A DNA stretch of 64,000 bases from Siphonodentalium dalli (Eukaryota; Mollusca; Scaphopoda; Gadilida; Siphonodentaliidae): positions 2,023,314-2,087,313 of the forward strand of contig CP136068.1 of the NCBI GenBank assembly GCA_032622095.1. The letters run 5' to 3'. A program made the position numbers and the translations under genes. The notes under the pieces were generated by a model. It was not told the DNA's origin, searched no databases, and saw nothing but the letters and a program-made list of their open reading frames with translations. Numbering within the stretch: position 1 is the stretch's first letter; every line of letters starts with the position of its first letter. Below are positions 55,831 through 64,000 of this stretch, in pieces.

Positions 55831-57715
55831 ACAGTCCATGCAGTTCTCCCTGATAACAGTCCAGTTCTCCCTGATAACAGTCCAGTTCTCCCTGATAACA
55901 GTCCTGTTCTCCCTGATAACAGTCCAGTTCTCCCTTATTACAGTTCATGCAGTTCTCCCTTATTACAGACCAGTTCTCCCTGATAACAGTCCAGTTCTCC
56001 CTTATTACAGTCCATGCAGTTCTCCCTTATTACAGTCCAGTTCTCCCTGATAACAGTCCAGTTCTCCCTTATTACAGTCCAGTTCTCCCTTATAACAGTC
56101 CAGTTCTCCCTGATAACAGTCCAGTTCTCCCTTATTACGGACCAGTTCTCCCTTATAACAGTCCAGTTCTCCCTTATTACAGTCCAGTTCTCCCTTATTA
56201 CCACCCAGTTCTCCCTGACAACAGTCCAGTTCTCCCTTATAATAGTCCAGTTCTCCCTGATAACAGTCCAGTTCTCCCTGATAACAGTCCAGTTCTCCCT
56301 TATTACAGACCAGTTCTCCCTTATAACAGTTCAGTTCTCCCTTATAACAGTTCAGTTCTCCCTGTATTTAAAGTACATGTATATTTACTGATTATAATGG
56401 TGTTTTTACTCACTTTAATGGTTTTATAAATGGGTTCTTGTGTAGCATAATTCTTATTCTTCAGCCATTGTTACTTCTCCCTGATAACAGTCCAGTTCTC
56501 CCTGATAACAGTCCAGTTCTCCCTTATAACAGTTCAGTTCTCCCTTATAACAGTTCAGTTCTCCCTGATAACAGTCCAGTTCTCCCTTATTACAGTCCAG
56601 TTCTCCCTTATTACCACCCAGTTCTCCCTGACAACAGTCCAGTTCTCCCTTATAACAGTCCAGTTCTCCCTGATAACAGTCCAGTTCTCCCTGATAACAG
56701 TCCAGTTCTCCCTTATTACAGTTCATGCAGTTCTCCCTTATTACAGACCAGTTCTCCCTGATAACAGTCCAGTTCTCCCTTATTACAGTCCATGCAGTTC
56801 TCCCTTATTACAGTCCAGTTCTCCCTTATTACAGTCCAGTTCTCCCTTATAACAGTCCAGTTCTCCCTGATAACAGTCCAGTTCTCCCTTATTACGGACC
56901 AGTTCTCCCTTATAACAGTCCAGTTCTCCCTTATTACAGTCCAGTTCTCCCTTATTACCACCCAGTTCTCCCTGACAACAGTCCAGTTCTCCCTTATAAT
57001 AGTCCAGTTCTCCCTGATAACAGTCCAGTTCTCCCTGATAACAGTCCAGTTCTCCCTTATTACAGACCAGTTCTCCCTTATAACAGTTCAGTTCTCCCTT
57101 ATAACAGTTCAGTTCTCCCTGTATTTAAAGTACATGTATATTTACTGATTATAATGGTGTTTTTACTCACTTTAATGGTTTTATAAATGGGTTCTTGTGT
57201 AGCATAATTCTTATTCTTCAGCCATTGTTACTTCTCCCTGATAACAGTCCAGTTCTCCCTGATAACAGTCCAGTTCTCCCTTATAACAGTTCAGTTCTCC
57301 CTTATAACAGTTCAGTTCTCCCTGATAACAGTCCAGTTCTCCCTTATTACAGTCCAGTTCTCCCTTATTACCACCCAGTTCTCCCTGACAACAGTCCAGT
57401 TCTCCCTTATAACAGTCCAGTTCTCCCTGATAACAGTCCAGTTCTCCCTGATAACAGTCCAATTCTCCCTTATTACAGACCAGTTCACCCTTATAACAGT
57501 TCAGTTCTCCCTGATAACAGTCCAGTTCTCTCTTATTACAGTCCAGTTCTCCCTTATAACAGTTCAGTTCTCCCTGATAACAGTCCAGTTCTCCCTTATT
57601 ACAGTCCAGTTCTCCCTTATAACAGTTCAGTTCTCCCTGATAACAGTCCAGTTCTCCCTGATAACAGTCCAGTTCTCCCTTATTACAGTTCAGTTCTCCC
57701 TTATAACCAAACATG
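55831..57715. repeat. 21-bp minisatellite array, about 1.9 kb, with a higher-order duplication
   Basis: The unit CAGTTCTCCCTGATAACAGT plus C varies as CTTATTACAGTC, CTTATAACAGTT, TTACCACC and others. A non-repeat spacer (AAGTACATGTATATTTACTG ... CAGCCATTGTTACTTCTCC) occurs at 56371 and again at 57128, 757 bp apart, with matching variant order on either side. Plus- and minus-strand frames (QFSLITV, PVLPDNS, GELDCYQ words) arise from the 21-bp length and are not supported as genes. Confidence 0.97.
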
Positions 57716-58600
57716 GAGAAGTGACTCTAGGCCAAAACAAAAAACTTCTCTGTTTCCGATAATATTGGGATAATTTTCCAGACAGGTAGGCAGGGATTTT
57801 TTGTTTTTTCCAATTTAAAAAAAAAAACCTTTCAGCTGTGAGCGATATAATAGTGTAGTCACGGCCCCATGGAATATGTTAGATCAATGTGTATTGAATA
57901 TGAGCCAAGCATTTGATAAAAACATGCTGTCCCTTCAATTCATTCACTCTGCAGTAAGATCTCTACCAACATTGAGCTTAATAACCAACTTTTTTTGCTT
58001 TTGGGATTGAGAAAAACAATAAATATTCACATTGACACTCTAACAGGTGACCATAGACTAGCCTTCTGGATAAAATTGGAAAAAAAAATGAGGCAGGCAA
58101 GAAAATCTCAGCCAGGCAGGGTATCGGAAGCAAATGTTTTTTTTTTTGGCCTCGCCCAATGTGAAATCTCTGGAGTGAATGCTGCTAAATTTGCCAGCTG
58201 AACACAAAAATCATCAACAGCAGTTAGAAATTTAAGACTGGAAAATAGGTTGATATTTGTAAATACTAGTACATGTATCCATAGCAGCCCATATATATTT
58301 ATGTCTTTATTGAAAATGATCTATTCAGTGAGGCGGTGGGGTATATTCAGTTAGAGATGCCCTTTAGCCTGGGGTAGAAACTCTCACATAGGGAATTATG
58401 ATATTATTCTGCACCGAATTATGAGAAGCCATATGATTCAGCCGTATAACATTCCACTAAGTCCGCCACCATTTGAGTGGCTTGGCATGAATGCTGCTAA
58501 ATTTGCCAGCTTTATCCATGATTAAAGACCTAATCACGAGATAATACCCAACAAGTGACGATTACCCATGATGCCTAGCAGGAGATGGGGCTAATGGAAC
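57716..58600. other. No gene seen
   Basis: AT-rich DNA with A and T homopolymers. No recognisable motif. Confidence 0.4.
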
Positions 58601-58610
58601 CAATTACGCT

Positions 58611-59470
58611 AATCACCGACTTTGTTATGTAAAATTCCACAATGTGCATTGGTTAATAGTGATACGAGTGTATGATTCAGGCTTCCGAAAGCGGAGGCTG
58701 AACTGTTCAATGTAATGATCAGTACGGTACATGTACTTATAGCATGTATTAATCCCTCGCTAATCACTGACTTTGTTATGTAAAATTCACAATGTGCATT
58801 GGTTAATAGTGATACGAGTGTATGATTCAGGTTTCCGAAAGCGGAGGCTGAACTGTTCAATGTAATGATCAGTACGGTACATGTACTTATAGCATGTATT
58901 AATCCCTCGCTAATCACTGACTTTGTTATGTAAAATTCACAATGTGCATTGGTTAACCCTTTACCCAACAAACCGGCCAAATAAAGCTTCAACAGCCTAA
59001 AATATCTTCGGTCTGTCTCAATAGAACCATACAAATATGGATATCATTGGAACCGGCTCCTTGACCACATTGTGATAGTTACAGTTATGCCCTGTGCCAA
59101 TGCATTCTCTTATATATGCGAGTCGACCATAGGTCGCCTCGCATATATAAGAGAATGCATTGGCCTAAAAAAAATCTTTTTTTAACACTTTTTACCATTT
59201 TTTCTTACATTCTTTAACAATTTTATAATTTTTAATGTGTTAAGCCAATGCATTCTCTTATATATGCGAGGCGACCTATGGTCGACTCGCATATATAAGA
59301 GAATGCATTGGCACAGGGCCCTTCACAACTGTTCAATGTGATGATCACAGTACTGTACATGTACTCATACCAGTGCATGTACATGTATCAATCCCTCGCT
59401 ATATAAATCACCGACTTTGTTATTGTGTACGGTACATGTATACGATGTATAAAATGCATTGGTTTGATAG
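58611..59470. repeat. About 150-bp tandem repeat, interrupted by a two-hairpin element
   Basis: AATCAC(C/T)GACTTTGTTATG ... GGTTAATAGTGATACGAGTG ... GGAGGCTGAACTGTTCAATG ... CTTATAGCATGTATTAATCC starts at 58611, 58762 and 58912. The third unit is broken at TTAA (58953-58956) by the 58953-59325 element and resumes at GTTCAATGTGATGATCA. A diverged fourth unit follows at about 59404. Confidence 0.88.
58953..59325. mobile_element. TTAA-inserted element containing two-hairpin copy 2
   Basis: Begins TTAACCCTTTACCCAACAAA at a TTAA that is present, uninterrupted, in the preceding 150-bp host units. The two-hairpin core is 59090-59318 (229 bp; CCCTGTGCCAATGCATTCTC to GCATTGGCACAGGG). The right boundary is unclear, with about 45 bp of host sequence missing. 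Confidence 0.8.
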
Positions 59471-59574
59471 TTATATGAGTTACGGTATGATTCCCTCAGT
59501 TGGACGACCTTCAAATGTTCTTGGTTCATTTCGATGTGCTGGTATGCCGAGTGTGAGAATTTAAAAGGTTAAAC

Positions 59575-60300
59575 TGTTTAAAAGCCAGTTTTACTACGTC
59601 CTTCACAATAACTCTTGATAGGTAAAACAAGCTGTTCGTAGAAATGATTGTTTTCTTGTATAAAAGCCAACTTTATAGGCTCTTCATAGTAACACTTGAT
59701 GGATTTTCTGGTCTAAACGAAACATCTGCCAACAGAATTTGTTCATACTGTAATGTGTAAACACATTGTACTCCATTGTCAACCGAAGGTGGGAGAATCA
59801 TCGCAGAATCTATGGTCTCTTTCTTTAAAATTATAAGAATCGGGTGACTTTGAAGTCATTGTGCCGGAGCTCAGTCACATGTGTCACCCTTTATTACAGC
59901 CATTCTAAACACCTGTTTGGTTCTACGATTATCGTTACCTGTTATTGATTCTCCGACTATTCACTGCACACAATAGCCAATCGTGTGCCTCCTAAGCCCG
60001 AGTGCAGATTTTTAATTAACTTGAATTTTATTTGATGGAGTCGTATAATTGGAGGAGATTTGAACAATTTACTGGTTTACTGGGCACAGGGTCCGTTATA
60101 ATGAGTTCACTGAACACAGGGTCCGTTATAATGAGTTTGATTCAATCTTAAAATCAAGCCTGATGTCTGGTTAAGAAGTTTTCTCAAGGACTATTTTTGT
60201 TTGAAATGAGATAAAGATCCATTTACAGCCATTGCAGTCATGTGAATTCACCTGTTAATAAGGAACAGGCAATGCATAGGTACTGTGGCCAGTCTGGGTA
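59575..60300. other. No gene seen; small duplication
   Basis: GGGCACAGGGTCCGTTATAA / GAACACAGGGTCCGTTATAA is duplicated at about 60084-60137. Otherwise no feature. Confidence 0.45.
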
Positions 60301-60309
60301 GATGGTTAA

Positions 60310-60720
60310 AGGTACTCAATCCTATCAGACGGTCCCCATATCATCAAGTTACGATAACAACATTTGTTCAAAATACGCTTTAGTTATCAGAATCGATTAA
60401 TTACATGTACAACAAAATAATTCTAACCGATGTGAACTACGGTATAAATTTTCCCAAAACGTGTTATTGATCAACATGTTGTTCAACGAAATATGGCCGT
60501 ATTATCACTTGAGTATCACGAAATTTGGCCGTATTGCAACTTGATATTAGAGTTATCCATCTTCATTGGCAAATTTGTCCAAGACTGTCGTGTTGACAAT
60601 TTTTTTCTGGGCCACAAATACATGTACATGTAAGTACACATTTCGAGAAATAACAAATTTCAAAGAAATTATCTGATCACTCTGAGCTTTGGTGAGTGGG
60701 TTCCTCGACTCGAATAAAAT
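60310..60720. repeat. Dispersed repeat, reverse of 29390-29800
   Basis: ATCTGATCACTCTGAGCTTT, GGGTTCCTCGACTCGAATA and AAAATAATTCTAACC blocks match, in reverse, the sequence around 29400-29680. Confidence 0.6.
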
Positions 60721-60727
60721 ATTTTTT

Positions 60728-60965
60728 CTGGGACCCTGGTTTAATACCCTGATAATATCTGTAAAGATGTTTTATTTCTGGGACCCTGGTTTAATACCCT
60801 GATAATATCTGTAAAGATGTTTTATTTCTGGGACCCTGATTTAATACCCTGATAATATCTGTAAAGATGTTTTATTTCTGGGACCCTGGTTAAATACCCT
60901 GATAATATCTGTAAAGATGTTTTATTTCTGGGACCGTTTAATACCCTGATAATATCTGATAAGAT
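60728..60965. repeat. 50-bp tandem repeat, nearly five units
   Basis: CTGGGACCCTGGTTTAATAC then CCTGATAATATCTGTAAAGATG starts at 60728, 60778, 60828 and 60878, with a shorter last copy. Confidence 0.94.
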
Positions 60966-61127
60966 GTTTTCAGGGTTCCGGAGTGTTAAACTGTGATGCA
61001 GTCTAAAATGTATGGTACCGTTACGTGTAGCAGTATACTACATGTAGCATAGGGAGTCCAAAATTTACTAAATTGATGTTCACTGTCAGAAGAATGAATG
61101 AATGTGGTGGAATTCCATTTCTGGCAT

Positions 61128-61207
61128 GTGTTGAATGTCAGAGGGACACTAGCTTGTGTGTTCTGTGTAGTTATACATGTGTTGAATGTCAGAGGGACAC
61201 TAGCTTT
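61128..61207. repeat. 53-bp tandem duplication
   Basis: CATGTGTTGAATGTCAGAGG, GACACTAGCTT is repeated at about 61123 and 61176. Confidence 0.85.
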
Positions 61208-61744
61208 TGTGTTGTACTAACACAGACTCTATGAGAAAGCACTGAAGTTATCCTCATAAACAGAGGAAGCTTTATCCCATATTACCTCATATCTCCCATC
61301 TCTGACCTCATATTAAGTAATTAGGAACAGATGAGGACACCACTGACCCACTTACCCTCATGCATTAACAGCTGTTCCTCAAGTCACCATTAAATGCCAG
61401 ACATTGGGCATGTGAGGTGTATTGATGGAGTAAATTTGTAGGGTACTTGTTGGGCATCATGGGATATGGACCATATGAGAACCCACTTCCACTTCTGTCA
61501 TAACACCTGGTCTAAAACTAACAGATGCCTGTCATTTTCCTTATTGTTAATTGGTGCAGAGAAAGAAGACCCCTTTTGTCATTTTGATGCAATTTAATTT
61601 ACTTCGGTTTTCTGAAGCTGACACTGTATTGGTGACTTTAATAGACTTTCACTCACAATTGTTGAAGCGGAACAGTGGGAATCCAAATATCAATATTGCT
61701 GTTATTCTAGAGGTTATTTAAAGTTTTACAAATTATTTTTTAGT

Positions 61745-61835
61745 CATATATGGGGGGGAAATATCCAGGGTGGGGGGAAGTTATCCTAGGATATCCCCCC
61801 CCCCCCCCCCCTACGGGGAAGATATCCTGGGGGGA
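61745..61835. repeat. Poly-G/poly-C hairpin
   Basis: GGGGGGGAAATATCC...GGATATCCCCCCC, with a G-rich left side and a run of 15 or more C, followed by GGGGAAGATATCCTGGGG. A strong hairpin with quadruplex potential. Confidence 0.7.
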
Positions 61836-62079
61836 AGATGATGTGTTACACCGGTACATTATGGTACATTAATGCTATAAGTATTGTATAAAGTATGCAC
61901 ATGTATCAAAACCGCTCCCCTAAGTGTACATGTAAGGTTGAGGCTTGAAGGTTACATGCTGCTTTGAGTAACTTCACCTCTGTCTGTACAGCACACATGG
62001 AATTAATATCCCTCTCTGTAGAGAAATACCATGGTTTTACTTCCCCCATCTCACCTCATACCCTCCACACCTCCACCCC

Positions 62080-62760
62080 ATGGTTACATGTAATTTGATG
62101 CCTGATGATTTTATGATCGTTTGGGATTTAGTGAGGGGCTGCAGCGACACATCATGTTTTTATGCCCCTCCCAATCACACCTTCACCCTCCACCCCCTCC
62201 ATCACCCCACACCCACCCCAGTTCTAATTTGAGACCTGATGATTTTATAATTGTGTGGGTTTAAGTTACTGTCCATCTTTGCAGAGTAACGCCATGTTTT
62301 ACCACCCTCAACACACCTTCCATCCTCCACCACCCCACACCCACCCCAGAATTTTTTTGAGACCTGATGATTTTGTGATTATGTGGATTTACTAGTAAGT
62401 TGATGCACATACATGTATCTGCAGACATGGCATCTCTGCAGAGAAACACAATGTTTTACCACCCCCATCATACCTTCTAAGTTCCACCCCCACCACACCA
62501 ACCCCAGGTCTTTTTTGATGTGATGTTGTGATTGTGTGGGTTTAAGTTACTGCACCTCTCCTCTGGCTGCACAGCTGAGCACACATGGAGTCATTAATAT
62601 TCACCCTCCACCCCCCCCCCCCCCCCACCACACCCACCCAGGGTCTAATTTGATGTGATGATGTTGTGATTGTGTGGATTTAAGTTTAATACTGCACCTC
62701 TCCTCTGGTTGCACAGCTGAGCACACATGGTGTCATTAATATTCCCCTCTACAGATAAAT
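62080..62760. repeat. Degenerate tandem repeat of about 130-155 bp, five units
   Basis: Units share CACCCCACACCCACCCCAG, TTTGAGACCTGATGATTTT and GTGATTGTGTGGGTTTAAGT, with GATGATTTTA-like starts near 62101, 62232, 62366, 62516 and 62653. Strand-asymmetric CCACCC runs are prominent. Confidence 0.82.
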
Positions 62761-63075
62761 GTCTGTTTTTAATAAAACATCTACTTCTGAGTGTAAAACC
62801 ATGAAATTAGCTGCAAAGTGATTGATGACAATTCTATATGGGCTAGTAATGGCAAACATATGGTTCCTGACCCAAATTAATAGTGGCAGCCCAGATGGAT
62901 GGTAGATGGATGGTGGCAAAGTCAAAGAGATGTGACCGACGATTCCACTGGAATAATTTCATGTTTTCATTTACATTTACATGTACCTTTGACTAAAAAG
63001 TGTGTACATTTCTTGGCGTTCTGCCCCTTCCAGGGAATTCGTTGCAATTTGGTTGATTGGGGGGGGGGGGGGGTA

Positions 63076-63647
63076 CAGTAATGCCCTAAGTAATAGACTC
63101 CTTAACCACAGCAGAATTATGGGTAACTTTTCAGGATTTAGTCGGAAATATGGCTTGATGCCATTCATCGGAAAGCTCTCCCCGAGAGCTTGCCGGTGAA
63201 TGGCAACAAGCCATATTTCCGACTAAATCCTGAAAAGTTACCTATAATTCTACTGTGGTTAAAGACATTATGGACTTGTTCGAGCGCGATAAATTTATAA
63301 GTTAGTTCTCAGGCTCTATGCCAACCTGGAAAATATAGCATTCTGCTAATAACACCGAAAATTTCAAAGAAATCGACCATACCACTCTAACGAAAACATC
63401 GTTTGATCCACGCTCAATTGTAAATATTTACATCTCAATTCGGGATGCAACAATCGCTGATAAACTAACGCAAACAATTTCGTCATTGCATTTAATTAAT
63501 ATATAAGAATGACAGTGTGTGTTGTCAATTTGGATTAATATTCGTAAAAATAACTACTTTGAGCAAGATTATTCTCCATTTATATTTGATCACCCTACCG
63601 GAGTGTTTCACATTACTTTAAGGAGTCGATTATTTAGAGCATTACTG
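63076..63647. mobile_element. TA MITE family C copy split by a TTAA insertion
   Basis: Starts CAGTAATGCCCTAAGTAATA after TA (63074-63075) and ends TTTAGAGCATTACTG before TA (63648-63649). Leaving out 63263-63621 gives 213 bp, exactly the length of the complete copy at 54355-54567. Confidence 0.93.
63263..63617. mobile_element. Repeat E copy 2: TTAA-flanked insertion (355 bp)
   Basis: TTAA is at 63259-63262 and 63618-63621, while family C has one TTAA at this point. The insert runs AGACATTATGGACTTG ... GAGTGTTTCACATTACT and is colinear with 30416-30795. Only very short inverted ends are seen. Confidence 0.88.
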
Positions 63648-63689
63648 TATACTGCTGATTAATGTTAGGGCTGGGCTCTGTCTCTGTAT

Positions 63690-64000
63690 CTGTAGTTGTT
63701 ACGTCCTAGTGACCAAGGCTGGCTTTTACAGGACGGGATCGAGTAGATCCATAATTTTTCCGGGAAGTTTTTTGCCGAACCCGTGACTTCTTCGCCACGG
63801 TAGGGATCTTTAACGTGCGCACATTGTTGCACACGGGACAGCCATTAGCGTCGGCTCCCGATCCGACGGTGTGCCAAGTGTAGTGTCATCCCTGGTCATG
63901 ACATTACGAGAGGAGCAGAGGTACGAAGTTAGTCCAGTACGCATTTTTCAAATTTTTGTCTGAGATTCTTTGGCTTCTGGAATCTTTCTCAGATCACTGA
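63690..64000. repeat. Probable dispersed repeat at the window edge
   Basis: GATCTTTAACGTGCGCACAT, ACACGGGACAGCCATTAGCG and TCCCGATCCGACGG are GC-richer than the surroundings. I recall similar GATCTTTAACGTGC...ACACGGGAC blocks being widely dispersed in animal genomes, but cannot confirm this here. The window ends inside it. Confidence 0.35.

Noticed and set aside
55938-57773. Many frames such as QFSLITV and GELDCYQ repeats
   Set aside because: The 21-bp array. No amino- or carboxy-terminal domain follows.

Overview
The window looks like repeat-rich nuclear DNA of an invertebrate, most likely a mollusc or another lophotrochozoan. That assignment is inference. It rests on AT-rich sequence, several decayed non-LTR retrotransposons, many short foldback DNA transposons, clusters of an AGGTCA-rich repeat of a kind I associate with molluscan genomes, and very frequent ACATGTAC words in the right third. 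I see no prokaryotic, organellar or viral gene set and no rRNA or tRNA gene.

Only one protein gene is well supported: an intact single-exon reading frame on the minus strand at 7174-8313. It encodes a type II membrane protein of the HtrL/YibB (WlaTC-like) family. A second possible coding exon, with a C2H2-like finger, lies at about 26467-27030 (minus) inside a transposon-like element. A TATA box with a possible first exon is at about 42902-43061 (plus). Other coding sequence is LINE reverse transcriptase debris: 1245-3159 (minus), 17696-18976 plus 23378-24106 (plus, split by an insertion), and 31206-32515 (plus).

Layout. 1-6.8 kb: a broken LINE, then a 3.1-kb array of a 54-bp minisatellite whose unit matches a LINE C-terminal zinc-knuckle coding sequence. 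6.8-8.9 kb: the HtrL-like gene. 8.9-17.3 kb: foldback elements and a 4.3-kb inverted repeat; one arm carries a hAT-like element and the other a probable solo LTR, each with target-site duplications and an uninterrupted counterpart in the opposite arm. 17.7-24.1 kb: a LINE ORF split by a 4.4-kb TA-flanked element. 24.7-28.2 kb: an element with about 50-bp inverted ends and a 5-bp target duplication. 28.4-36.3 kb: MITEs, a third LINE, a 1.7-kb AGGTCA-rich repeat, a U2 snRNA-derived fragment and a 33-bp array. 36.7-41.0 kb: a hAT-like element containing a second long-inverted-repeat element with CpG-dense subterminal arrays. 42.6-43.6 kb: low-repeat DNA with the promoter candidate. 43.6-64 kb: ACATGTAC-rich DNA, perhaps intron or intergenic, with at least eight MITE families and several tandem arrays, including a 1.9-kb array of a 21-bp unit with a 757-bp higher-order duplication.

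The main theme is nested insertion. In six cases an empty version of the target lies elsewhere in the window, so element boundaries and target duplications can be read directly. No functional operon or gene pathway is visible.
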